Shown here piece by piece: positions 1 to 9,150 of a DNA stretch of 64,000 nt. Within the stretch, counting starts at the first letter, position 1. Every line of letters begins with the position of its first letter. The notes under the pieces are model-generated. The model was not told where the DNA came from. It did not search any database and saw only the letters and a program-made list of their open reading frames with translations. This DNA comes from GCA-002727615 sp964442655 (GTDB lineage: Bacteria > Pseudomonadota > Alphaproteobacteria > TMED109). Both the position numbers and the translations under genes were made by a program. The stretch lies in assembly GCA_964442655.1 (NCBI GenBank), contig CAYTZM010000006.1, forward strand, positions 44,328-108,327. Direction: 5' to 3'.

Positions 1-412
1 AAAATTCTGGATCTTGATCATAATGAGCTCTTACATTACCAATAGATGTAGACAAACTGTTTCTTCTTAATTTTTTTGAAAGTAAATTTACTAAATATCT
101 TAGATTAGAAAAATAAGAGAACCTAACCTGATTATTAAAATTTTTATCTATTGCAAAAACAAATTTATCTAAATCACCCTTTATAGATACATTTCCTTTA
201 AAATAAGCTTCACCAAAACTCAAACTGGCCGAATAAAATATTAAAAGAATAATATCAATTAGTTTACTAAAACTAAGTTCAAAAATATTCTTGCCTCTAC
301 CAACAGGCTGACTTAAATTTTCATAACGAAAAATTATTTTAATCTCATTGAAATGATGATTAAACTTAATAGATAAATAATAAAATAATAATTTACAAAT
401 AATATATCTCAT
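1..412 (-). CDS. cfa: Cyclopropane-fatty-acyl-phospholipid synthase, N-terminal part (cut by window edge)
   Basis: The open frame starts at an ATG at 412 and runs off the left edge after 137 codons, so the SAM-binding catalytic domain lies outside. The visible part matches the N-terminal region of CFA/mycolic acid synthases: a degenerate beta-rich segment, then 'SLSFGEAYFKGNVSIKGDL' (family consensus: LGEAYxDGxxxIxGD), and finally 'SIGNVRAHYDQDPEF', which corresponds to the conserved NVxxHYDxGNxFY segment preceding the SAM fold. The family methylenates cis double bonds of membrane phospholipids at the membrane surface. No Shine-Dalgarno is visible, but a TATAAT lies just upstream, so the message may be nearly leaderless. 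Exact substrate cannot be told from this fragment. Confidence 0.8.
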   Translation of the reverse strand, partial: MRYIICKLLFYYLSIKFNHHFNEIKIIFRYENLSQPVGRGKNIFELSFSKLIDIILLIFYSASLSFGEAYFKGNVSIKGDLDKFVFAIDKNFNNQVRFSYFSNLRYLVNLLSKKLRRNSLSTSIGNVRAHYDQDPEF

Positions 413-422
413 AGCAAAAAAA

Positions 423-451
423 ATTATAACAATTTAAAAATACAATTTAAA
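423..451 (-). promoter_or_regulatory. Putative promoter of the cfa-like gene
   Basis: On the minus strand a perfect TATAAT (423-428) lies 17 bp from TTTAAA (446-451; four of six matches to TTGACA). Transcription would begin near 416, giving a leader of only about four bases before the ATG at 412. In such AT-rich DNA chance matches are common, so confidence is low. Confidence 0.35.
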
Positions 452-470
452 TATATTTTTTAATTAATAA

Positions 471-587
471 AACATGACCTGAGCGGATTTATGGACAGTC
501 AATAGTTGGCTCGTATGAGGATATGCCAAGAAAAAGCAACATAGGCTTAGATGTTTGACGTACGCTGACCTACTATAGTCAGGTAAC
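471..587. other. GC-richer non-coding segment 3' of tRNA-Ser
   Basis: This stretch is about 43% G+C by direct count (52 of 120 bases in 471-590), while the DNA just left of it is nearly all A/T. It begins abruptly near 475 and ends at the tRNA CCA. No convincing protein is encoded on either strand. Its ends can pair (ACCTGA at 476-481 with TCAGGT at 578-583), and a small imperfect hairpin built on ACTATAGT sits directly behind the tRNA 3' end. It could be a small RNA co-transcribed with the tRNA, a remnant of another RNA gene, or integration-site scar. I do not recognise it as SRP RNA, 6S RNA or tmRNA. Confidence 0.4.
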
Positions 588-677
588 TGGCGGACACGAA
601 GGGATTCGAACCCTCGAAACGGTTGCCCGTTTACACCCTTAGCAGGGGCGCGCCTTCGACCACTCGGCCACGTGTCC
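588..677 (-). tRNA. tRNA-Ser (anticodon GCU)
   Basis: A class II tRNA with a long variable arm folds from 677 down to 591. The acceptor stem GGACACG pairs with CGTGTCC, discriminator G. The anticodon stem CGCCC/GGGTG closes the loop CTGCTAA, so the anticodon is GCT (complement of 641-643), reading AGC/AGU. The variable arm pairs around ACGGGC/ACCGT, and the T-loop GTTCGAATC is canonical. The terminal CCA is encoded (588-590). The gene stands alone, with its own consensus -35 box upstream. Confidence 0.95.
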
Positions 678-683
678 AATATG

Positions 684-712
684 CTTTTAAAATGTCCAGG
701 GACGTGTGTCAA
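684..712 (-). promoter_or_regulatory. Promoter of tRNA-Ser
   Basis: A perfect TTGACA (707-712, minus strand) is followed after 17 bp by TAAAAG (684-689; four of six matches to TATAAT). The predicted start falls at about 676-678, essentially at the mature 5' end of the tRNA (677). A short or absent 5' leader would be implied if this -10 assignment is right. Confidence 0.55.
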
Positions 713-753
713 ATTAGATATAAATTATTTTTATCAATAATTTTTATTTAAAA

Positions 754-1386
754 TTAGGGCATTGGAATTTCAGCACCTATACTCGGTACATCATAACCCT
801 TAATTACTGCGTCTCGCGAAGCAATTTTTTTATACCAGTCTAATATATAAGGAAACTTCTTTAAATTAATTTTTTGCCACTCGAATCTAGAAACCCATGG
901 CCATATAGCTATATCAGCTATACCATAATGATTTCCAGTCACATATTCATTTCTACTTAATTGACTTTCTAAAACACCATAAATTCTATATGCTTCATTT
1001 GTATATCTTTCTTCTGCATAAATAGATTTGCCTGCATTAAATTTTACAAAATGGTGAACTTGTCCCAACATTGGACCTAAAGAAGCCATCTGAAACATTA
1101 ACCATTCATCTCTCTTCCAACGATCTTCATCACTTTTAGGCAAAAATATATTAGTTTTTTCACTCAAATACATAAGAATAGACCCTGATTCCATCATAGT
1201 AACATCATTATCATGATCTATAATTGCAGGTATTTTATTATTAGGACTAATCATTAAAAACTTTTCTTTAAATTGTTCATCCTTAGTTATATTAATGGGT
1301 ATAACTTTATATTTTAAATCACATTCCTCAAGCATAATAGATACTTTTCTTCCATTCGGTGTGCTCCAAGTATAAAAATCTATCAT
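754..1386 (-). CDS. Glutathione S-transferase family protein (YfcG/Ure2p-like)
   Basis: 210 residues, normal for cytosolic GSTs. The N-terminal thioredoxin fold carries 'STPNGRKV' (residues 8-15), typical of the YfcG/Ure2p-like group in which Thr/Asn rather than Tyr/Ser contacts glutathione. Cis-proline P53 lies in 'NNKIPAI' and the gamma-glutamyl-binding pair E66-S67 is present; the rest is the helical C-terminal domain. Family members act as glutathione-dependent disulfide reductases or conjugating enzymes in the cytoplasm. It lies 15 bp downstream of the flavin-reductase-like gene and is probably the last gene of the gatCAB transcript. Substrate unknown. Confidence 0.85.
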   Translation of the reverse strand: MIDFYTWSTPNGRKVSIMLEECDLKYKVIPINITKDEQFKEKFLMISPNNKIPAIIDHDNDVTMMESGSILMYLSEKTNIFLPKSDEDRWKRDEWLMFQMASLGPMLGQVHHFVKFNAGKSIYAEERYTNEAYRIYGVLESQLSRNEYVTGNHYGIADIAIWPWVSRFEWQKINLKKFPYILDWYKKIASRDAVIKGYDVPSIGAEIPMP

Positions 1387-1401
1387 TTTGATTTTTCCTT
1401 T

Positions 1402-2046
1402 CTATTTTTCAACTTGATCTGGGCGTGGAGAACCTTCCGGCCTGTGCATCTCAAAAATATTATCTACAACAGAATAATCTAAATAACCTAAACGAGATAA
1501 TGGCTTTATCTTTTCTAGATTAACTTTTCCATCATCTATTACTTCATCATTAATGTGAATACCAACTACGTTACCTAAAACCATACCATTATATTCATTA
1601 CTTCCAAGTGTTGGAAGGTCTATAATTTTATATACTTTACATTCCATGTGTATAGGAGATATTTTTAGCCTAGCTGGTGAAACTATTTTTGATTCTAGCA
1701 CCTCTAATTTAGCAATTTCAATTTCACTTTCATTTGGTTTAAATGGTGCAGTAGTTTCATTCATTTTATCTTTAGCAGCATATGGAACTATATTAACCAC
1801 AAATTCACCATTTTCTCTAATATTACTAATACTATCCTTATGGTTGCCCATTGGTTGCTTCCCATTAGTAGCATACATAACCATAGGAGGGTCTGCTGCT
1901 ACACCATTAAAAAAACTATAAGGAGCACAATTATGTGTGCCATCATAGTTAATAGTTGTAATCCAAGCTATGGGTCTAGGTACAATGCATGATTTGAATG
2001 GGTTATATTTTAATCCATGATTATTTTTATCTGTATCATAATACAT
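1402..2046 (-). CDS. Flavin reductase-like FMN-binding split-barrel protein
   Basis: 214 residues. The sequence fits the flavin reductase-like domain (PF01613) family of split-barrel flavoproteins. Near the N-terminus 'PRPIAWITT' and 'NCAPYSFFNGVAADPPMV' form the usual FMN-binding beginning of the fold, followed by 'KDSISNIRENGEFVVNIV'. The C-terminal 'PLSRLGYLDYSVVD' is typical of the subgroup annotated simply as flavin reductase family. Members either reduce free flavin with NAD(P)H or bind FMN as oxidoreductases; which applies here is not visible. It follows gatB by 13 bp and precedes the GST by 15 bp, so a small redox pair seems appended to gatCAB. Confidence 0.82.
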   Translation of the reverse strand: MYYDTDKNNHGLKYNPFKSCIVPRPIAWITTINYDGTHNCAPYSFFNGVAADPPMVMYATNGKQPMGNHKDSISNIRENGEFVVNIVPYAAKDKMNETTAPFKPNESEIEIAKLEVLESKIVSPARLKISPIHMECKVYKIIDLPTLGSNEYNGMVLGNVVGIHINDEVIDDGKVNLEKIKPLSRLGYLDYSVVDNIFEMHRPEGSPRPDQVEK

Positions 2047-2059
2047 AAAAAATCCAATT

Positions 2060-3520
2060 TTATTTATTTAATAAACCTTTAAGAATTTCATTAACTACTT
2101 TAGGATTGGCTGTGCCTCCTGTATTCTTCATCATTTGGCCAACAAACCATCCAAATAGTTTTTCATTTCCATTTTTATATTTTGAAACTTGTTCTTGATT
2201 TTCTTCAATTATTTTTTTAGCCATAACTTCTAACTCATCTGTATTACTAATCTGTTTGAGTCCTTTAGCATCAACTATATCCGACGCACTCCCTCCTTTT
2301 GTAAACATTTCTTCAAATACTTCTTTTGCAGTTCTTCCTGATATTGTTCCATCTTTTATTAAATCAAATAATTCACCTAATTGTTCTGCATTAACGGGAC
2401 TTTCTTCAATACTTTTTTCCATCTCATTGAGCATTGCAAAAAAATTAGTAATAATCCAATTAGCAACAAATTTTGTATCTCTACCTTTCGAAACTAATTC
2501 AAAAAAATCTGCATAACTTTTATCAGCTGTTAAAACGTCAGCTTCATAGAAACTTAAACCATATTCCGATTGAAAACGATCTCTTTTTTGATCAGGTAAT
2601 TCAGGTAATTCTTTTTTATATTTATTAATTCTTTCATCACTGATGTTTAGAGGTAATAAATCTGGATCAGGAAAATACCTGTAATCATGAGCATCTTCTT
2701 TTGATCTCATTGATCTTGTTTCATTTTTGTTAGAATCATACAATCGTGTTTCTTGTTTTACTTTACTTCCACTTTCAATTATTTCTATTTGTCTATATGC
2801 TTCATATTCCACTGCCTTCATCATAAACTTCACTGAATTAATATTTTTTAATTCACACCTAGTTCCAAATTCTTCTCCTGGCCTTCTCACAGAAATATTT
2901 GCATCACACCTTAATGAACCTTCATCCATGTTTCCATCGCAGGAACCAATATACCTAACAATAGAACGTAATTTTCTTAAATAAGCACCTGCTTCTTCCC
3001 AATCTCTCATATCTGGCATTGACACTATTTCCATTAAAGGAATTCCAGACCTATTTAAATCTACAAATGAATATTTAGGATGCTGGTCATGCATTAGCTT
3101 ACCAGCATCTTGTTCTAAATGAAGTCTTTCTATACCAATTTTCTTTTTTTCACCTTTTTCTAAGTCTATACTTATCCATCCTTCTCCAACTATAGGTGAT
3201 TTAAACTGCGAAATTTGATATCCTTGAGGTAAATCAGGATAAAAGTAATTTTTTCTATCAAATATAGATATATTATTAATTTTAGCATTTAAAGCATGGC
3301 CGGTTTTTATTGCCTGATTTACTGCTTCATTATTAATAACAGGAAGCATGCCAGGCATTGCTGCATCTACAAAACTAACTTGTGAGTTAGGGCTAGCACC
3401 AAAATCAGTAGCTGAACCAGAAAATAGTTTTGATTTGCAATTTACTTGAGCATGAATTTCTAGACCTATAACCATTTCCCAAGTTCCAGTATCTCCTTTT
3501 AATTTTATTGCTTCTCTCAT
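2060..3520 (-). CDS. gatB: Asp-tRNA(Asn)/Glu-tRNA(Gln) amidotransferase subunit B
   Basis: 486 residues, the normal family length. GatB binds the misacylated tRNA and phosphorylates its acyl group, while GatA supplies ammonia from glutamine. Hallmarks are 'VIGLEIHAQ' near residue 20, 'YPDLPQGYQISQ', 'DLNRSGIPLMEIVS' and 'GSLRCDANISV', all in the kinase-like cradle domain, and a C-terminal YqeY-type helical tail that contacts tRNA. Start ATG at 3520 lies 17 bp after gatA. Gene order gatC-gatA-gatB on one strand indicates an operon. Presence of GatCAB implies that Gln-tRNA and/or Asn-tRNA is made by transamidation. Confidence 0.97.
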   Translation of the reverse strand: MREAIKLKGDTGTWEMVIGLEIHAQVNCKSKLFSGSATDFGASPNSQVSFVDAAMPGMLPVINNEAVNQAIKTGHALNAKINNISIFDRKNYFYPDLPQGYQISQFKSPIVGEGWISIDLEKGEKKKIGIERLHLEQDAGKLMHDQHPKYSFVDLNRSGIPLMEIVSMPDMRDWEEAGAYLRKLRSIVRYIGSCDGNMDEGSLRCDANISVRRPGEEFGTRCELKNINSVKFMMKAVEYEAYRQIEIIESGSKVKQETRLYDSNKNETRSMRSKEDAHDYRYFPDPDLLPLNISDERINKYKKELPELPDQKRDRFQSEYGLSFYEADVLTADKSYADFFELVSKGRDTKFVANWIITNFFAMLNEMEKSIEESPVNAEQLGELFDLIKDGTISGRTAKEVFEEMFTKGGSASDIVDAKGLKQISNTDELEVMAKKIIEENQEQVSKYKNGNEKLFGWFVGQMMKNTGGTANPKVVNEILKGLLNK

Positions 3521-3537
3521 AATAAACTACCCTTTAA

Positions 3538-4992
3538 CTAAATACTTATAAAATTTGCAGCATTCTCTATAACCGTTCCTACACTAAATAATGTTTCTTC
3601 ATCAAATCCTTTGCCAATTAGTTGAAGTCCTAAAGGATATCCATTAGAATCTAAACCAGCTGGAATTGACATAGCTGGAAGCCCAGCAAGGCTAGCAGGT
3701 ACAGTAAAAACATCATTCATATACATTGTTACAGGATCCATTTTTTCATCACCAATTTTAAAAGCTCCAGTTGGTGCAGTAGGAGTTAGTATTACATCAC
3801 AATCATTAAAAGCATCTTTAAAATCATTTACAATTTTAGAACGAACTTTTTGCGCTCTTAAATAATATGCATCATAGTATCCTGCTGATAGAACATAAGT
3901 TCCTATTAATATCCTTCGTTTAACTTCCTCACCAAATCCTTCAGCTCTAGTTTGAGAATACATATTTTCCAGGTCTTTTATGTTTTCTGTTCTATATCCA
4001 TATTTTACACCATCATAACGTGCTAAGTTTGCTGATGCTTCTGCAGGAGCAACTATATAATAAGTCGGAAGGGCATATTTAGTATGAGGAAGAGTTACTT
4101 CAATAATTTCTGCCCCTGCATCTTGTATCCATTTAATACCTTCATCCCAAGTCTTTTGAACATCAAAAGAAAGATCATTTATTTTATATTCTTTAGGTAT
4201 CCCTATTTTCATTCCCTTAATAGATTTTGAACAAGAATCAATAAAACTTGGTACTTTAATATTTACAGAAGTAGAATCTAAATTATCAAAACCTGCCATA
4301 TTTTCCAAAATAATAGCACTATCTCTTACAGAGCGTGTTAAAGGCCCTGCTTGATCTAATGAAGATGCAAAAGCTATAATTCCCCATCTTGAACACCTTC
4401 CATAAGTGGGCTTTACTCCTACAGCTCCACAAAATGAAGCAGGCTGTCTAATAGAACCACCTGTATCTGTTCCTAATGCAATAGGAGCTAATTTTGCAGC
4501 GACGGCAGAAGCAGAACCACCAGATGATCCTCCCGGTACTAATTTATCGCCATCTTTACTCCATGGATTAACAACTGCACCATAATAACTTGTTTCATTT
4601 GATGAGCCCATAGCAAATTCATCCATACTAGTTTTACCAATATAAATTCCACCTGCCTTCCATAATTTAGAAGTAACAGTAGATTCATAATTAGGAATAA
4701 AATTTTCTAAAATCTTAGAACAAGCTGAAGTTCTTTCACCTTCGACACAAAATATATCTTTTACTGCTATGGGCAAACCATCTAGTGGCAATGCCTCATT
4801 TTTAGACCTTCTTTCATCAGAAAATTTTGCCAATGATAAAGATTTTTCCGCATTAAAATGAATATATGCATTTATTTTAGAATCCTTCTCAATAAGATTT
4901 AAATATTCTGATATGACCTCTACAGATGAGAACTCTTTTTTATTAAGACCTTCTAAAGTCTCGACAACTCCTAAATTTGAAATTTTTACCAT
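3538..4992 (-). CDS. gatA: Asp-tRNA(Asn)/Glu-tRNA(Gln) amidotransferase subunit A
   Basis: 484 residues. An amidase-signature enzyme that hydrolyses glutamine and channels ammonia to GatB. The Ser-cisSer-Lys triad is visible: K78 in 'IAVKDIF', S156 in 'PGGSSGGSAS', and the nucleophile S180 in 'GTDTGGSIRQPA'. The 24-residue spacing between the two serines equals that of characterised GatA proteins. The start codon directly abuts the gatC stop, consistent with coupled translation. No unusual features. Confidence 0.97.
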   Translation of the reverse strand: MVKISNLGVVETLEGLNKKEFSSVEVISEYLNLIEKDSKINAYIHFNAEKSLSLAKFSDERRSKNEALPLDGLPIAVKDIFCVEGERTSACSKILENFIPNYESTVTSKLWKAGGIYIGKTSMDEFAMGSSNETSYYGAVVNPWSKDGDKLVPGGSSGGSASAVAAKLAPIALGTDTGGSIRQPASFCGAVGVKPTYGRCSRWGIIAFASSLDQAGPLTRSVRDSAIILENMAGFDNLDSTSVNIKVPSFIDSCSKSIKGMKIGIPKEYKINDLSFDVQKTWDEGIKWIQDAGAEIIEVTLPHTKYALPTYYIVAPAEASANLARYDGVKYGYRTENIKDLENMYSQTRAEGFGEEVKRRILIGTYVLSAGYYDAYYLRAQKVRSKIVNDFKDAFNDCDVILTPTAPTGAFKIGDEKMDPVTMYMNDVFTVPASLAGLPAMSIPAGLDSNGYPLGLQLIGKGFDEETLFSVGTVIENAANFISI

Positions 4993-5280
4993 TTATTCTA
5001 TAACTTTCGGAACAATGAATGAATTATCAATTTTTTCAGGGGCATTACTGACTATTTTTTCACTATAACCTCCATCTATCACCTCATCCTCTCTCTCTCT
5101 CAACGATTCATTAGAAACTCCAGTCATAGGTTTCTCATTTTTAATGTCCACTTCATTCAATTCTTCTATCCACTTCATTATATTATTTAATTCTGTTGTC
5201 ATTTTTTCAATTTCAGAATCATTAATTTTTATTCTAGCAAGATATGCTACACGTTCTAAAGTAGATTTATCTAAAGACAT
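4993..5280 (-). CDS. gatC: Asp-tRNA(Asn)/Glu-tRNA(Gln) amidotransferase subunit C
   Basis: 95 residues from the ATG at 5280, which is preceded by GAGGGG about ten bases upstream; an in-frame TTG two codons earlier is less likely. GatC is the small stabilising subunit that wraps around the GatA-GatB interface. Typical features are the N-terminal 'VAYLARIKINDSEIEKM', the aromatic-rich 'IMKWIEELNEVD', and a C-terminal stretch ending in 'APEKIDNSFIVPKV'. First gene of the operon, divergent from ruvX across 88 bp. Confidence 0.95.
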   Translation of the reverse strand: MSLDKSTLERVAYLARIKINDSEIEKMTTELNNIMKWIEELNEVDIKNEKPMTGVSNESLREREDEVIDGGYSEKIVSNAPEKIDNSFIVPKVIE

Positions 5281-5368
5281 ATTCAAAAATCCCCTCTATA
5301 AATATAATAGTAAATAATATATATAAATTAATTAATATTTACTCTAAAAAAATGGATTACCATTCAAA

Positions 5369-5866
5369 ATGTCTAACGGCAAGAAACTTTATAAACAAAT
5401 ATCATATAATATTTTAGAATTTAAACAAAATATTCCTTCAAAAGGCAGTTTACTTTGCTTAGATATAGGTAAAAAAAAAATTGGCATAGCTAAATGTGAT
5501 GAAGATAAATTAATATCTTCAAATTTAAAAACACTAATAAGAAAAAAATTTTCTGTTGATATAATAATCATTGAAGAAATAATTAAAGATAATAGTATTA
5601 AAGGAATTGTAATAGGATTGCCTTTAAATTTAGAAGGGAAACCAAGTAAAAAATCACAGTCTGTTACAAGATTAACAAAAGAAATATATTCATATCTAAA
5701 TATTCCAATATTATTATGGGATGAGAGAAATTCAACAATTGCAGTCAAAAAATTTTTAATACAAGAAGTTAATATCTCTAGAGAGAAGAGAAAAAAAATT
5801 ATTGATTCCTCTGCTGCGCAATGGATTTTAGAAGGAGTTATTAAAACACTTAAAAATAAAAATTGA
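5369..5866 (+). CDS. ruvX: Holliday junction resolvase-like YqgF/RuvX (pre-16S rRNA nuclease)
   Basis: 165 residues, with an RNase H-like fold. Expected acidic motifs are present: D32 in 'LCLDIGKKKIGIA', 'GLPLNLEGKPSKKSQ' near residue 84, D118/E119 in 'LLWDERNST', and D146 in 'IDSSAAQWILEG'. E. coli YqgF is implicated in 16S rRNA 5'-end processing; a junction-resolvase role has also been proposed for the family. It is often found next to the gatCAB and pyrB genes in alphaproteobacteria. Its TGA stop overlaps the TTGACA box proposed for the pyrB promoter. Confidence 0.93.
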   Translation: MSNGKKLYKQISYNILEFKQNIPSKGSLLCLDIGKKKIGIAKCDEDKLISSNLKTLIRKKFSVDIIIIEEIIKDNSIKGIVIGLPLNLEGKPSKKSQSVTRLTKEIYSYLNIPILLWDERNSTIAVKKFLIQEVNISREKRKKIIDSSAAQWILEGVIKTLKNKN

Positions 5867-5892
5867 CATTTAATTACCAAAACGGTAATTAT
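5863..5892 (+). promoter_or_regulatory. Putative promoter of the HTH-pyrB gene
   Basis: A perfect TTGACA (5863-5868) overlaps the ruvX stop codon. After an 18-bp spacer comes AATTAT (5887-5892; four of six matches to TATAAT). A start near 5899 would leave a leader of about 18 bases that contains AGG (5907-5909) seven bases before the ATG at 5917. The inverted repeat at 5871-5891 fills the interval between the two boxes. The -10 assignment is the weaker part. Confidence 0.55.
5871..5891. promoter_or_regulatory. Perfect inverted repeat, candidate operator for the HTH-PyrB protein
   Basis: The left arm TAATTACC and right arm GGTAATTA are perfectly complementary over 8 bp and separated by the five bases AAAAC. 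The repeat sits between the -35 and -10 boxes just upstream of a gene whose product begins with a Cro/XRE helix-turn-helix. That is the usual location and size for a repressor operator of this family. The same sequence could also form an RNA hairpin in transcripts reading through from ruvX, but no T-run follows, so a terminator is unlikely. Confidence 0.6.
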
Positions 5893-5916
5893 ATAAAAAA
5901 TATTTTAGGTATTTAT

Positions 5917-7058
<1,142 letters not shown>

Positions 7059-7062
<4 letters not shown>

Positions 7063-8384
7063 TAAAACAACAACATAATAAAATAGCATTCATTAACGCA
7101 CGAATAATTGATCCTGATAGCGGTTTAGACTGTTTAGGTGAACTATTAGTGCAAAACAAATTAATAAAAGATGTTGGACGAAACTTATTTAATGGATCCA
7201 CTCCTGAAGATCATCTTATAATAGACTGCAAAAAAAATATTTTATGTCCAGGTCTTATTGATATATGTAGTCATTTAAGAGAGCCAGGAGAAGAATATAA
7301 AGAAAACATTGAATCAGCATCAAAGGCTGCTTTAGCAGGAGGAATCACTAGCATGATTTGTATGCCAGACACGAATCCTATTATTGATCAAATATCTGTT
7401 ATTGAATTTATTGCTCGTCGTGCTAGAGAAACCAATGGTGTAAAAATTTTTCCATCAGCCTCTATAACTAAGGGACTAAAAGGCGAAATATTAACTGAAA
7501 TAGGTCTTTTACAAGAAGCAGGTGCTATACTCTTTACTGAAGGAGATCAAGCTTTAAGCAATACAAAAATTATGAAACAGGCATTACAGTATGCAAAAAC
7601 ATTTAATGCACTAATCATACAACACCCTCAAGATAAAGACTTGTCTGTTAATGGAGTAATGAATTCAGGAGCTTTAGCAAACAAACTTGGTTTACCAGGA
7701 ATTTCAAAGATAGCAGAAATAATACAAGTTGAAAAAGATTTAAGACTTATAGAGAATACAGGAGGTAAGGTTCACTTTATAAATATAACTACAAAAGAAT
7801 CTATAATAGCAATAAATAAAGCTAAAAATAATGGACTTAACGTATCCTGTTCTACATCTCCTCATTATTTCACGTCCAATGAAAATTCTGTAGATGAATG
7901 GAAAACTTTTGCTAAAGTTACTCCCCCATTAAGAAAAGAAGAAGACAGAAAATATGTCTTTAATGCTCTTATTAATAAAGACATTGATTTAATTACTAGC
8001 CATCACTCCCCTCAAGATCAGGACAGCAAAAGAGTACCATTTGAACAGGCTGAATTTGGAATAATTGGCTTAGAAACGTTACTTCCACTTTCAATGCAAT
8101 TGCATTTTAAAGGAAAGATGCAAATAATAGACATTATTGACAAATTAAGTAATAAACCAGCAAAACTACTCAAATTAAAATCTGGAATGCTTAAAAAACA
8201 TTACCCAGCAGACATACTTGTTTTTGACCCAAATTACTCATATAAATTAAATATAGACAAAATGAAAAGCAAATCTAAAAATTCTCTTTATGATAACTAT
8301 AACGTTACAGGAAAAGTTTTAGCGACAATTGTTGACGGTAGATTAATGTACAAATCATCTAAATTTAAAATTAAGAACATATAA
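7059..8384 (+). CDS. pyrC: Dihydroorotase-like protein, probably non-catalytic ATCase partner (PyrC'-type)
   Basis: 441 residues of class I dihydroorotase fold (TIGR00857-like), overlapping pyrB by ATGA. Sequence around 'HLREPGEEYKENIESAS' places it in the family, but key residues are replaced. The metal-binding HxH is C70-S71-H72. The usual TDDG, with a metal-bridging Asp, is 'TEGD' (160-163). The His of the usual HVST is N242. The catalytic Asp of SDHAP is H315 ('SHHSP'). H189 remains. Such loss is known in Pseudomonas PyrC', which assembles with PyrB without DHOase activity, and in some alphaproteobacterial homologues. I infer a structural role in an ATCase complex. A catalytically active dihydroorotase should be encoded elsewhere. 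Confidence 0.88.
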
Positions 8385-8385
8385 A

Positions 8386-9069
8386 ATGGATTTTATTTTT
8401 AGTGATTTACTACAATTAATTTCTTCAAATTATATAATATTTTTATTACTTATAAGCTATATACTAGGTTCAATTCCTTTCGGCGTAATAATAACCCATG
8501 TTTTTGGGTATGGGGATATTAGAAAAATTGGATCAGGTAATATAGGAGCCACAAATGTACTTAGAACAGGAAATAAATTACTTGCTTTCCTAACTTTAAT
8601 TTTAGATTTTTTTAAAAGTTTAATTATACTCATTATTATAAAAATTACTTTATCTGATTCTCTTAATAATGATGTATTAATTACATTATACATTTTAAGC
8701 TCATTATTCTCAATTTTAGGACATATGTATAGCCCTTTTCTAAAATTTAGTGGTGGAAAAGGTATTGCCACCTCTGCTGGAATTTTATTATTTATTTCAT
8801 ACCCTATTGCAATACTGACAAGTATAATATGGATTCTAGTTGCATTAAGTACAAAAAAATCTTCTTTAGGAGCTCTTATTGCAAGTTTGTCTAGCCTTAT
8901 ATTTTTATGGTCATTTCAACAAATGTCTCTTACAGAGGTAATAAGTAAAAATTATATAATTACTAATAAAGAACTATATTTATTCTTAGTTATAACGATA
9001 GTTATATGGCTTAAGCATATTCCAAATATTAAAAGATTAATCAATAATACAGAATCTGACATAAAATAA
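8386..9069 (+). CDS. plsY: Glycerol-3-phosphate acyltransferase PlsY
   Basis: 227 residues, an integral membrane acyltransferase that transfers an acyl group from acyl phosphate (made by PlsX, encoded at 32,890-33,918) to glycerol-3-phosphate, the first step of phospholipid synthesis. The three conserved loops are seen: 'LGSIPFG' near residue 27, 'GSGNIGATNVLRTG' near 45, and 'FSGGKGIATSAG' near 122, between about five hydrophobic segments. It starts one base after the pyrC stop, so it is part of the pyrB-pyrC transcript. A C-terminal 'WLKHIPNIKRL' segment is typical of PlsY. Confidence 0.95.
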   Translation: MDFIFSDLLQLISSNYIIFLLLISYILGSIPFGVIITHVFGYGDIRKIGSGNIGATNVLRTGNKLLAFLTLILDFFKSLIILIIIKITLSDSLNNDVLITLYILSSLFSILGHMYSPFLKFSGGKGIATSAGILLFISYPIAILTSIIWILVALSTKKSSLGALIASLSSLIFLWSFQQMSLTEVISKNYIITNKELYLFLVITIVIWLKHIPNIKRLINNTESDIK

Positions 9070-9150
9070 ATTTTTAAAAAATAATTTGCTTAAAATAGAA
9101 AAGATTATTATTTGTGAAAATACTAATTAAAAATTATTGAAGAGTTATTT

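Noticed and set aside
464..712. 82-residue open frame on the minus strand across the tRNA-Ser region
   Set aside because: It runs straight through the tRNA gene and the GC-richer non-coding block; its length is explained by the higher G+C and it has no protein family features.
5352..5420. Short ATG open frame before ruvX
   Set aside because: Overlaps the ruvX start in another frame and resembles nothing known.
5389..5880. 163-residue minus-strand open frame opposite ruvX
   Set aside because: Hydrophobic reverse-complement shadow of ruvX, whose catalytic acids are all present on the plus strand.
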